From: Clostridiales bacterium
GTDB lineage: Bacteria > Bacillota > Clostridia > Oscillospirales > Oscillospiraceae
DNA: 7,420 nt
NCBI GenBank assembly: GCA_012728025.1
Contig: JAAYFX010000056.1
Span: 1-7,420, forward strand
Direction: 5' to 3'
Part shown: positions 1-6,651 of the stretch, one piece after another
How positions within the stretch are numbered: position 1 is the first letter of the stretch
Layout: every line of letters begins with the position of its first letter
The notes under the pieces: model-generated
Seen by the model: the letters and a program-made list of their open reading frames with translations, nothing else
The model's database searches: none
What the model was told of the DNA's origin: nothing
Position numbers and translations under genes: made by a program

Positions 1-1434
1 CTCAAGCATGGTTATAAGCTTTGCCATTATTCTGCCGCAGGCAAGGGCATCGTCGTCGGCCCTATGGTGGTTAAACTCCGGCAGACCCAGTCTTGAAGTT
101 ACAATATCAAGCTTATATCTTCGCAGGTCAGGTAAAAGAGCTTGGGAAAGAGTCAAGGTGTCCATATAATCCGGCGAAAATGAAAGGCCAGTCCTCTTTG
201 CACAGGCCCGCATAAAGCCAATGTCAAACTCAGCGTTATGAGCCACAAGGGTTTTATCCCCCACAAATTCCATAAAGCTTAAAAGTGCCGCTTTTTCGTC
301 CGGTGCGTCAAAAACGTCTCGGTCTGTTATGCCTGTAAGCTCTGTTATCTCCCTTGGTATGGGTTTTTCGGGATTAACAAAGGTCTGAAAACGCTCGCAA
401 GGCACTCCATCTCTGAAAACAACGGCACCGATTTCCGTCATGCGCTCGTTTTCCGAGGAAAGTCCTGTGGTTTCAATGTCAAAGGCCACAAATTCCCCGT
501 CCATTCCCCCATGGGGGGTGCCGTAAAAGGCAAGCTTGTCATCAAGGTCATTTATGTAATAGCCCTCAATGCCGTAGATTATTTTTATTCCATGCTTTTT
601 CCCCGCATTCCACATTTCCGGAAAGGCTTGGGCAACCCCATGGTCTGTAACGGCGATTGCAGGATGCCCCCATTTTGCCGCAAGCTTTACAGCCCCAGCA
701 GGGTCAGTCAGTGCATCTAAAGTGGAAAACCTTGTGTGCAGGTGCAGTTCCACCCGCTTTTTCTCGGCTGTGTCCTCCCGCTGGGGCTTTTTCCCCAGAT
801 TAACGCTTTTCGGCTCTAGGGCAATGTCCTCGTCATAGCGGTTGTATGCAACGTGTCCGGAAACCGTTACATAGTCTCCCTTTTTAAGGCTGGGCAGGCT
901 TCCCTTGTCCTCCCCTTCCCTAAAATATTTGGAAACCCTAACAGAGCCTGTGTTATCCGTCATCTCAAAACAGAGAACCCAAGCTTTGCGCTTTTCAATT
1001 TCACGATTTTCCACAAAAAAAATCTCCCCTGAAACCACAACGCTTCCGGACTCTGTGTTTAGCGTATCCATGGTTACGGGTTTTCCCTTTATGCTCCTGC
1101 CGTAGATTACCTTACCCGTTGGCATAGGCTTTTCCTTGTTGCCCGAAGAAGTCTTTTTCGGATTTTCCCTTTGTGCTTCACCAATTCTGCGGCCTTGAGC
1201 TGTGATTTTAACTGCCCGCAGTCCGTATTCCGAGGCAATGCGCCCCTCCAAAGTATGAAGCTCCGCAGGTGCCGCATAGCGGGTAAAAACAGCACTTATA
1301 TTCATGGAAAGCTTTTCTCTGTTCACCGTCGCTTCCTTCACAAAGGCGCTTTGAAGCCCTCCGCATAAATCTGAAAGCTCAGAGCAGAAGGGAAACATTT
1401 TGAGAAAAGGGGTTTTGTTAATATCTTCTGTCAT
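1..1434 (-). CDS. polC: DNA polymerase III PolC-type alpha subunit, N-terminal third (partial, runs off left edge)
   Basis: This is the replicative DNA polymerase of low-GC Gram-positives, with its own 3'-5' proofreading activity; 478 codons are visible out of the roughly 1400 usual for the family, so the polymerase core lies outside the window. Visible regions: a short N-terminal domain (about 1-110), an OB-fold (about 128-215), the first half of the PHP domain with HLHT (231-234) and TDHG (263-266), then a DEDDh exonuclease inserted into PHP from about 314. The exonuclease shows all motifs: FDIETTG (318-324), AHNAEFD (398-404) and HHRADDDA (456-463), so proofreading residues D319, E321, D404, H457 and D462 are intact. 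The ATG at 1434 follows GGAGGA by three bases and lies 15 bases after ispG. An in-frame stop (the ispG TAA) blocks any upstream start, so the N-terminus, about 100 residues shorter than I recall for B. subtilis PolC, appears genuine. Identification is secure. Confidence 0.95.
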   Translation of the reverse strand, partial: MTEDINKTPFLKMFPFCSELSDLCGGLQSAFVKEATVNREKLSMNISAVFTRYAAPAELHTLEGRIASEYGLRAVKITAQGRRIGEAQRENPKKTSSGNKEKPMPTGKVIYGRSIKGKPVTMDTLNTESGSVVVSGEIFFVENREIEKRKAWVLCFEMTDNTGSVRVSKYFREGEDKGSLPSLKKGDYVTVSGHVAYNRYDEDIALEPKSVNLGKKPQREDTAEKKRVELHLHTRFSTLDALTDPAGAVKLAAKWGHPAIAVTDHGVAQAFPEMWNAGKKHGIKIIYGIEGYYINDLDDKLAFYGTPHGGMDGEFVAFDIETTGLSSENERMTEIGAVVFRDGVPCERFQTFVNPEKPIPREITELTGITDRDVFDAPDEKAALLSFMEFVGDKTLVAHNAEFDIGFMRACAKRTGLSFSPDYMDTLTLSQALLPDLRRYKLDIVTSRLGLPEFNHHRADDDALACGRIMAKLITMLE

Positions 1435-1437
1435 TTT

Positions 1438-1443
1438 TCCTCC
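1438..1443 (-). promoter_or_regulatory. Shine-Dalgarno site of polC
   Basis: GGAGGA lies three bases before the polC ATG, inside the 15-base gap after ispG. It supports the start at 1434 and indicates that polC is translated from the same transcript as ispG. Confidence 0.8.
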
Positions 1444-1449
1444 ATAGGA

Positions 1450-2502
1450 TTATAAGGTATCACTTTGAATCATCTTTAAAAGCTCCGGAGCAAGCTCATC
1501 TTCAGAAACCTTTTTAATAATTTCACCGTTTTTAAAAAGCAGACCCTCGCCCCTGCCGCCGGCAATGCCATAGTCTGCTTCCCTCGCCTCGCCGGGGCCG
1601 TTTACGGCACAGCCCATAACAGCAACGGTGATGGGTTTTTCTATGCCGCTAAGTAAGGCCTCCACCTTTTCCGTAAGGCTTATAAGGTCAATGTCCGTCC
1701 TGCCGCAGGTAGGGCAGGAAATAATGTTAACGCCACAGCGTCTAAGTCCTGCAGCTTTTAATATGGCAATGCCTGCCCGAACTTCCTCCACAGGGTCTGC
1801 TGTCAGGGAAACACGGATGGTGTCTCCTATGCCCTCCATTAAAAGGGTGCCTATGCCCACCGAGGACTTAACAAGTCCCGAATAGGGTGTGCCGCTTTCG
1901 GTTATGCCAAGATGCAGAGGATAATCTGTAAGGCCGCTCATCATGCGGCAGGCCTCAACAGTTCCGGAAACATCGCTGGATTTGAGAGAAACGCAAATGT
2001 CCTTAAAATCTGCCTTTTCAAGAAGACGGATATGCCGCAGGGCACTTTCGCAAAGAGCCTTTGGAGTATTTCCATATTCCCGCAAAAGGTCAGAAGGTAT
2101 GCTTCCGCTGTTAACCCCCACCCTTATGGCAGCGCCGTTTTCTTGGCAGGCTCTCGCCAGCTCCCGAACCTTTTCCTCCGAGCCTATGTTACCGGGGTTT
2201 ATCCTTATCTTGTCAAAGCCCGCTTTGGCAGCGGCTATGGCAAGCTTATAGTCAAAATGAATGTCCGCCACCAGTGGAATTTTGCAGTTTTTCCGAATTT
2301 CCGGCAGGACTCTCGCCGCCTCATTATCCGGCACAGCAAGGCGCACAATGTCGCAGCCTGCCTTACAGAGTGCTTCAATCTGCCCTAGAGTCTCTTCCAC
2401 GTTTTGGGTTTTAGTGTTGCACATAGACTGGACGGAAATATCAGCACCGCCGCCAATGGCAAGGTTTCCCGCCATTATCCGCCTTGTTATTTTCCTTTGC
2501 AT
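1450..2502 (-). CDS. ispG: 4-hydroxy-3-methylbut-2-en-1-yl diphosphate synthase (GcpE/IspG)
   Basis: A cytoplasmic iron-sulfur enzyme of the MEP pathway; it reductively opens the cyclic diphosphate MEcPP to HMBPP, the second-last step before IPP and DMAPP, using electrons from ferredoxin or flavodoxin. The 350 residues match the compact bacterial form: an N-terminal TIM-barrel domain starting with the typical GGGADISVQSM segment (17-27), then a C-terminal cluster domain. The expected [4Fe-4S] ligands are all present: C263 and C266 in CPTCGR, C298 in MGCAVNGPGE, and E305 of the same motif, which in structures of homologues supplies the fourth ligand. The start is well set by AAGGAGG four bases before the ATG. 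It sits 27 bases after rseP and 15 before polC, so it is very probably co-transcribed with both. It shares the window with dxr of the same pathway. No anomalies seen. Confidence 0.97.
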   Translation of the reverse strand: MQRKITRRIMAGNLAIGGGADISVQSMCNTKTQNVEETLGQIEALCKAGCDIVRLAVPDNEAARVLPEIRKNCKIPLVADIHFDYKLAIAAAKAGFDKIRINPGNIGSEEKVRELARACQENGAAIRVGVNSGSIPSDLLREYGNTPKALCESALRHIRLLEKADFKDICVSLKSSDVSGTVEACRMMSGLTDYPLHLGITESGTPYSGLVKSSVGIGTLLMEGIGDTIRVSLTADPVEEVRAGIAILKAAGLRRCGVNIISCPTCGRTDIDLISLTEKVEALLSGIEKPITVAVMGCAVNGPGEAREADYGIAGGRGEGLLFKNGEIIKKVSEDELAPELLKMIQSDTL

Positions 2503-2506
2503 AAAC

Positions 2507-2513
2507 CCTCCTT
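2507..2513 (-). promoter_or_regulatory. Shine-Dalgarno site of ispG
   Basis: AAGGAGG four bases upstream of the ispG ATG is a near-perfect anti-16S match and confirms the 2502 start. The whole rseP-ispG gap is only 27 bases and shows no sign of a separate promoter. Confidence 0.8.
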
Positions 2514-2529
2514 AGGGTAAAACCGGCTC

Positions 2530-3582
2530 CTAGACAAAAAGCTTGTAAACGTCATTTATCATAACAAAGGCCATAAGCCCCAAAAGCAAAACAAGCCCCG
2601 CCGCATGAATATATCCCTCGTATTTGGGGTTCAGTTTCTTTTTTGAAATGCCCTCCACCGCCGCCGTTATCAAAAGAAGCAGTATTCTTCCTCCGTCTAA
2701 GGCAGGTATGGGCAGCATATTCATAACAGCAAGGTTTATGGCGATAAAGGCCGCAAGATACGATATGCTGTAAGCTGCATCCACGCTGGTCTCCGAGGCT
2801 TCACCCACATCACTTATAAACTCCACAATACCCACGGGACCCGACAGTTCCTTTAATCCCACAGCCCCCGTCACAAGGTCGGAAAGTCCCATCCAAACCA
2901 TACGCACAAAATCCTTCGAGGCATTAAAGGCATATTTAGCGTTTGCAAAGACTCCCTCCTCTTTGACACCAAAATAAAGGCCGTATTTCATCTCGGTTTT
3001 CCCGTCAATTTCATACTCCAGCTGAGAGAGTTTATAATCATTAAGCTTTACCTTTTCACCATCACGGAGCAGCTCAATATCATAGATTTCATCTGCTCCA
3101 CGACCTAAAAGAAAACCGATGTTCGATGAAAAGTAAACCCTTTGCCCGTCGATTTTATAAAATTCGTCCCCTTCCATAAGCCCCATTTCACCTTCATAGG
3201 GGCAGCCTTCAAAAAAGCCCGTTATGGTGGGGGTCATGAATGCGCCGGAACCTTGGACTATGAACAAAAGAATGATAAGCCCAGTTAAAAAGTTCATGGC
3301 CGCTCCCGCCACTAAAATAAGCATCCTTTTCCACCAAGCCTGATTTGTAAAGGCTCTGGGGTCCTCGGATTCCTCATCTTCTTCCATGGCGCAGTAGCCG
3401 CCTATGGGCAAAAGGCGCAGGGCATAAAGAGTTTCCCCTTTTTCCTTTTTCCACAAGGCAGGACCCATGCCCACTGCAAACTCCGTCACCTTCACACCGC
3501 AAAGCTTTGCCACAGTGAAATGCCCAAGCTCATGGGTGGCAATAAGCAGGCCAAATATTAAAATAGCTATAATTATATACAT
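2530..3582 (-). CDS. rseP: RseP/RasP-family site-2 zinc metalloprotease
   Basis: An intramembrane protease that cuts membrane-spanning substrates such as anti-sigma factors and remnant signal peptides; in Bacillus the orthologue is RasP. Numbered from this start (350 aa), the zinc-binding HELGH lies at 17-21 in the first membrane helix, followed by the family GMGPALW segment (38-44) and GGYCAM (61-66). A second helix lies around 87-110, a single PDZ-like region at about 115-200, and LSGPVGI at 246-252. The last catalytic motif NMLPIPALDGG (288-298) supplies the third zinc ligand, D296. A final helix is near the C-terminus. Start choice is uncertain. An upstream in-frame ATG at 3594 would add four residues, but the only Shine-Dalgarno-like AAAGGA abuts that codon directly, whereas it lies 12 bases before the ATG at 3582, and starting MYIIIAILIFG looks more usual. 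The gene lies 27 bases before ispG and has its own likely promoter upstream. Confidence 0.95.
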   Translation of the reverse strand: MYIIIAILIFGLLIATHELGHFTVAKLCGVKVTEFAVGMGPALWKKEKGETLYALRLLPIGGYCAMEEDEESEDPRAFTNQAWWKRMLILVAGAAMNFLTGLIILLFIVQGSGAFMTPTITGFFEGCPYEGEMGLMEGDEFYKIDGQRVYFSSNIGFLLGRGADEIYDIELLRDGEKVKLNDYKLSQLEYEIDGKTEMKYGLYFGVKEEGVFANAKYAFNASKDFVRMVWMGLSDLVTGAVGLKELSGPVGIVEFISDVGEASETSVDAAYSISYLAAFIAINLAVMNMLPIPALDGGRILLLLITAAVEGISKKKLNPKYEGYIHAAGLVLLLGLMAFVMINDVYKLFV

Positions 3583-3594
3583 ATCTATAATCAT

Positions 3595-3600
3595 TCCTTT
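3595..3600 (-). promoter_or_regulatory. Candidate ribosome binding site deciding the rseP start
   Basis: AAAGGA directly touches the ATG at 3594, too close for normal initiation there, and is 12 bases from the ATG at 3582, which is at the long end of normal spacing. No better site is visible near either codon. I therefore favour 3582 with moderate confidence. Confidence 0.5.
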
Positions 3601-3609
3601 CGCTTACAA

Positions 3610-3628
3610 GGGGCTTAATATAATCCCC
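3610..3628 (-). other. Small possible hairpin in the rseP leader
   Basis: The leader strand reads GGGGATTATATTAAGCCCC: four G-C pairs, one A-G mismatch, then three A-U pairs around a UAU loop. It ends nine bases before the AAAGGA site. It may influence ribosome access, but it is short and could be chance. There is no T-run after it, so it does not look like a terminator. Confidence 0.3.
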
Positions 3629-3670
3629 GACAAGAAGGGACACCTCTATATAATGTGGAAGTCTTGCAAT

Positions 3671-3699
3671 ATTATACCATTTATGGTATATGCCATCAA
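3671..3699 (-). promoter_or_regulatory. Predicted sigma-A-type promoter for rseP-ispG-polC
   Basis: On the minus strand a TTGATG -35 box (3699-3694) is followed after exactly 17 bases by a perfect TATAAT -10 box (3676-3671). The bases upstream of the -35 box are strongly AT-rich, as for an UP element. A transcript would start near 3664 and have a leader of about 80 bases before the favoured rseP start. This would let the downstream part of the operon be expressed independently of the upstream genes. The sequence match is direct observation; activity is inference. Confidence 0.7.
3673..3690. promoter_or_regulatory. 18-base perfect palindrome overlapping the rseP promoter (candidate operator)
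   Basis: The minus strand reads TATACCATAAATGGTATA: two perfect 8-base arms (TATACCAT and ATGGTATA) separated by two bases. It covers most of the -35/-10 spacer and four bases of the -10 box, the classical place for a dimeric repressor. It lies upstream of the predicted transcript start, so it would act as DNA rather than as an RNA hairpin in that transcript. I do not recognise the matching regulator. AT-richness raises the chance of coincidence, but 8 of 8 matched pairs at this position is suggestive. Confidence 0.5.
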
Positions 3700-3778
3700 A
3701 TCCGCATAATATATGATATAGCAGATTTTACACCATTGCTCTTTTACTTTTGCTAACTTTCTGTTAATTTAAGCGGCT

Positions 3779-4921
3779 TCATACTCTTTCCCTTACAAAG
3801 AGCCTTGCGGCCTCATCGGCATTTTTTATATCATCCAAATCGGGACTGCCGCAGGTAGCAATAGCATTAACTGCCTGTGCCACCAAGTCATATATATCGT
3901 TATAACCTATCTTTTCCTGAAGAAACAGGGAAACCGCCATTTCGTTAGCGGCGCTCATAACAGCAGGGGCTGTGCCTGCTTTTTCGGCACAATCCATAGC
4001 CAGCATAAGGCAGGGCACCTTCTCAGGCTCCGGCTCGTAAAAGTGAAGGGCAGAGAGCTTTGCAAAGTCCGGCGGGGAAATATCCGACTTTATCCTTTCG
4101 GGATATGTGAGGGCATATTGAATGGGCAGTGTCATATCAGGAGCGCCAAGCTGGGCGATTATGCTGCCGTCTATATATTCCACCATAGAGTGTATTATGC
4201 TCTCGGGGTGGATTATTACCTTTATCTCCTCAGGCGAAACATCAAAAAGATGCATGGCCTCTATAAATTCAAGACCCTTGTTCATCATGGTGGCGCTATC
4301 CACACTTATTTTAGCGCCCATGCTCCAGTTAGGGTGGCGCACAGCCTCACTGGGGCTAACGTTTTTTGTTTGCTCCCGACTTTTACCCAAAAAAGGCCCG
4401 CCGGAGGCTGTTAGGTGAATGCGCTTTAATGCCTTTGTACATCCCTGAGCCTCAAGACACTGGAAGATGGCCGAATGCTCACTGTCAACAGGCAAAATCT
4501 CCGCATGGTTTCTTTTGGCTCTTGCCATAACAAGCTCCCCTGCACAAACAAGAGTCTCTTTATTGGCAAGAGCAATACGCCTGCCCTCGTCTATGGCGGC
4601 AAGGGTCGGCTCAAGACCAACAGAGCCGGACACCGCCGTCACCACACAGTCGGCATAAGAAGCGGCGCAGTCTATAAGAGCGCTCATGCCGCCGCCAACT
4701 TTAATATTTGTATCCGCCAGAGCAATTTGCAAGCGCTTTGCGGCAGTTTCGTTGTAAACACAGACAAATTCAGGCCGAAATCGCCTTGCCTGATACTCCA
4801 AAAGCTCAATATTCTTATTTCCGGAAATTGACCTTACAGGCAGGCAAAGTCTTTCGGCAACAGCCAAAGCCTGAGTGCCCACACTGCCGGTGGAGCCGAG
4901 AACTGAAAGAGCGTTTATCAT
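3779..4921 (-). CDS. dxr: 1-deoxy-D-xylulose 5-phosphate reductoisomerase
   Basis: A cytoplasmic enzyme that rearranges and reduces DXP to MEP with NADPH and a divalent metal, the first committed step of the MEP isoprenoid pathway and the target of fosmidomycin. The 380 residues are the normal length. The NADPH-binding glycine motif GSTGSVG is at 9-15, followed by the LANKETLV segment (118-125). Metal ligands are D146 and E148 in PVDSEHSAIFQ, with E218 in NKGLEFIEA. The substrate loop HPNWSMG lies at 196-202 and the HPESIIHSMVEY segment at 238-249, then a C-terminal helical domain. The start at 4921 has AAGGA about five bases upstream. It follows cdsA after a 121-base gap that contains a hairpin, and rseP follows only after a promoter-bearing gap, so dxr may be the end of one transcriptional segment, although no clear terminator follows it. 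Confidence 0.97.
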   Translation of the reverse strand: MINALSVLGSTGSVGTQALAVAERLCLPVRSISGNKNIELLEYQARRFRPEFVCVYNETAAKRLQIALADTNIKVGGGMSALIDCAASYADCVVTAVSGSVGLEPTLAAIDEGRRIALANKETLVCAGELVMARAKRNHAEILPVDSEHSAIFQCLEAQGCTKALKRIHLTASGGPFLGKSREQTKNVSPSEAVRHPNWSMGAKISVDSATMMNKGLEFIEAMHLFDVSPEEIKVIIHPESIIHSMVEYIDGSIIAQLGAPDMTLPIQYALTYPERIKSDISPPDFAKLSALHFYEPEPEKVPCLMLAMDCAEKAGTAPAVMSAANEMAVSLFLQEKIGYNDIYDLVAQAVNAIATCGSPDLDDIKNADEAARLFVRERV

Positions 4922-4956
4922 GATATTCCTTCCTGAAAAAAGTTATTAAAATACTA

Positions 4957-4993
4957 TTCGCCGCAAAGCGAAATATGGCTGCTTTGCGGCGAA
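4957..4993 (-). repeat. Perfect 13-bp inverted repeat between cdsA and dxr (hairpin, possible attenuator)
   Basis: The arms TTCGCCGCAAAGC and GCTTTGCGGCGAA are exact complements separated by 11 bases; 8 of 13 pairs are G-C. In the transcribed (minus) direction the stem is followed by a T-rich but interrupted stretch, TAGTATTTTAATAACTTTTTT broken by A, G and C, so it may be a weak intrinsic terminator, an attenuator or an RNA-stability element. In the plus direction no T-run follows. The hairpin ends 36 bases before the dxr ATG and leaves its ribosome binding site free. It could also be a copy of a dispersed intergenic repeat, which this window alone cannot show. Confidence 0.6.
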
Positions 4994-5019
4994 GCACCAT
5001 TCGGCTCGCATTTTGGACA

Positions 5020-5034
5020 GAGCTGGACTAGCTC
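5020..5034 (-). repeat. Short inverted repeat just after cdsA
   Basis: GAGCT and AGCTC arms of five bases flank a five-base loop, nine bases after the cdsA stop codon. No T-run follows, so it is not a terminator by itself. Together with the larger hairpin at 4957-4993 it makes most of this 121-base gap potentially structured. Confidence 0.3.
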
Positions 5035-5042
5035 CCGAAGCT

Positions 5043-5861
5043 TTATGCGATGGCCGGCAGTAAAAGAGCAAGGGTTCCTATCATCGGAGCGGTAAAGTGC
5101 ATACTGTCAAACCTGTCCAACATACCTCCGTGACCGGGGATAAGCTTGCCGTAATCTTTTATGCCGTACTGCCTTTTTATGGCTGAAAAGGCAAGGTCGC
5201 CAAGCTGGCAGGCAAGGCTGCCCAAAAGTCCATAAATAATAAGGTAAATATAATTTATTTCAAAATTGAAGAAGCTTAAAACAAAGCCATACAGGAGCAT
5301 CATAAGCACAGCTCCTCCAAAGCCCCCAAGGCAGCCGGCCAAGGTTTTATTTGGGGAAAGATGGGGGAAAACCTTGCGTTTGCCTAAATACATCCCTGCA
5401 AAATACCCTCCGCTGTCGCTGGAAAAGGCCGCCACAAAGGGCAAAAGCAGGTATACGGAAAAGTTTTCCCTTTGCCCTATGCGAACCAGCCATGAAAGCA
5501 AAAGAGGCATAACAGCTCCGGCAAAGAGCACCTGTAAAAGGGTTTCAAAGCTTATTTGCTCCTGCTTCCTGAAGGAAAGCATAAGCTCTGCAAACATAAT
5601 AAGGCAGAGAAGATACATAGGCAGGCTTGAAAAAGCCTGAGTTTTTTCAAAGCCCCAAAAAAGGGACGTTAAAAAGCCGGAGATGGCGGCATACACACGA
5701 AAGCGTCGGGGCATCGTGCTATCAACACAGCCGAGAAGCTCTAAGGCCGCTCCGGCAGATATTGTGCCCGCCAATATGGCAAAGGCCCACAAAGGTGCCA
5801 GAAATATAAGCAGTAGAAGAAGGGGGATTGCGATTGCTGCGACGATTATCCTTGTGGCCAT
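5043..5861 (-). CDS. cdsA: Phosphatidate cytidylyltransferase (CDP-diacylglycerol synthase)
   Basis: An integral membrane enzyme that converts phosphatidic acid and CTP to CDP-diacylglycerol and pyrophosphate, the precursor of phosphatidylglycerol, cardiolipin and other phospholipids. The 272 residues are typical. Several hydrophobic segments are visible (about 5-32, 55-70, 80-96, 107-125, 134-146, 176-198, 203-220 and 257-271). The C-terminal half carries the family signature: SDSGGYFAG (148-156), LSPNKTLAG (168-176), LGDLAFSAIKR (220-230) and KDYGKLIPGHGGMLDRFD (235-252), including the metal-binding and catalytic acidic residues. AAGGAG lies nine bases before the ATG at 5861, supporting this start. 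It follows uppS after 49 bases and is probably co-transcribed with it. The pairing with uppS is the usual Firmicutes and proteobacterial arrangement for lipid-carrier and phospholipid supply. Confidence 0.97.
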   Translation of the reverse strand: MATRIIVAAIAIPLLLLLIFLAPLWAFAILAGTISAGAALELLGCVDSTMPRRFRVYAAISGFLTSLFWGFEKTQAFSSLPMYLLCLIMFAELMLSFRKQEQISFETLLQVLFAGAVMPLLLSWLVRIGQRENFSVYLLLPFVAAFSSDSGGYFAGMYLGKRKVFPHLSPNKTLAGCLGGFGGAVLMMLLYGFVLSFFNFEINYIYLIIYGLLGSLACQLGDLAFSAIKRQYGIKDYGKLIPGHGGMLDRFDSMHFTAPMIGTLALLLPAIA

Positions 5862-5910
5862 TATTTTTATCTCCTTATCCGATGCTATGTTTTAAATAAT
5901 AATAGCAGCT

Positions 5911-6651
5911 TTACACCCCGCCAAAGCGGCGGTTTCTGCCCTGATACCACAAGATTGCGGCATTTATTTCGTCTTTTCCGAAATCCGGCCAAAGAATATC
6001 CGTAAAATAAAGTTCGGAATAGGCCCCCTGCCAAAGTAGAAAGTTTGAAAGGCGCTTTTCCCCGCCGGAGCGTATTATAAGCTCTGGGTCGGGCAGGCCG
6101 CCAGAATACAGCCTTGCGGAAAACTCCCCATCTGTCAAGCTGTTTATGTTACCGGCGGCAAAATCCTCAGCATAGCTTTGGGCCCCTCGGATTATATCAT
6201 CTCTGCCGCCGTAATTAAGACATATATTTACCTGACAGCCATCATACTTTTCACTGATAAGCTCTGTTCGCTCTATAAGTTCACGAAGTTTTTTCGGCAA
6301 AACGGAAACATCCCCGAAAAACTTCATTTTCACCTTGTCACGCTCCATGCGCTCTATGGCCTCGTAAAGATACTTTTCCAAAAGCCCCATAATGGTTTCT
6401 ACTTCCTTGGGGGGGCGGCTCCAGTTTTCTGTGGAAAAAGCATATACCGTAAGGTATTCGATGCCGATTTCCTTACAATGGGTGGCCACAGTCCGAAAGT
6501 TTTCCGCACCCCGACTGTGGCCTGCCGTACGTGGCAGACCCCTTTGCTGGGCCCAGCGCCCGTTACCATCCATTATAATGGCAATATGTCGGGGAAGGCT
6601 TTTTAAATCCAAATCCCTTGGAGCGCTTTTTCTTTTTCGCCACAGACTCAT
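5911..6651 (-). CDS. uppS: Undecaprenyl diphosphate synthase (cis-prenyltransferase)
   Basis: It condenses eight IPP units onto farnesyl diphosphate in cis geometry to give the C55 lipid carrier used for peptidoglycan, teichoic acid and capsule precursors; it is soluble but works at the inner face of the membrane. The 246 residues match the family. Motifs in order: IAIIMDGNGRWA (23-34) with catalytic D28, GHSRGAENF (44-52), VYAFSTENWSRP (69-80), VNICLNYGGRDD (141-152), and the IPP-binding LIIRSGGEKRLSNFLLWQ (191-208) followed by ELYFTDILWPDF (213-224). The start ATG overlaps the frr stop as TGATG. An AAGGAG lies 14 bases upstream inside frr, rather distant, so translational coupling to frr is likely. 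It uses the product of the pathway that dxr and ispG serve downstream. Confidence 0.97.
   Translation of the reverse strand: MSLWRKRKSAPRDLDLKSLPRHIAIIMDGNGRWAQQRGLPRTAGHSRGAENFRTVATHCKEIGIEYLTVYAFSTENWSRPPKEVETIMGLLEKYLYEAIERMERDKVKMKFFGDVSVLPKKLRELIERTELISEKYDGCQVNICLNYGGRDDIIRGAQSYAEDFAAGNINSLTDGEFSARLYSGGLPDPELIIRSGGEKRLSNFLLWQGAYSELYFTDILWPDFGKDEINAAILWYQGRNRRFGGV

Noticed and set aside
511..720. 69-codon plus-strand open frame
   Set aside because: It is antisense to the PHP/exonuclease region of polC, which has intact motifs on the other strand.
1912..2388. 158-codon plus-strand open frame
   Set aside because: It lies wholly antisense inside ispG, whose motifs and ligands are intact; no recognisable protein features.
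3700..3778. Terminator after dxr, or a second promoter
   Set aside because: I found no GC-rich stem with a T-run; the TTAGCA/TAAAAT pair has a 20-base spacing, too long for a standard promoter.
4815..5000. 61-codon minus-strand open frame covering the hairpin and the start of dxr
   Set aside because: It overlaps dxr in another frame, has no ribosome binding site that I can see, and its first part is just a translation of the inverted repeat.
5862..5910. GCTAT/ATAGC inverted repeat in the uppS-cdsA gap
   Set aside because: Five-base arms with a 13-base AT-rich loop are too weak to separate from chance.
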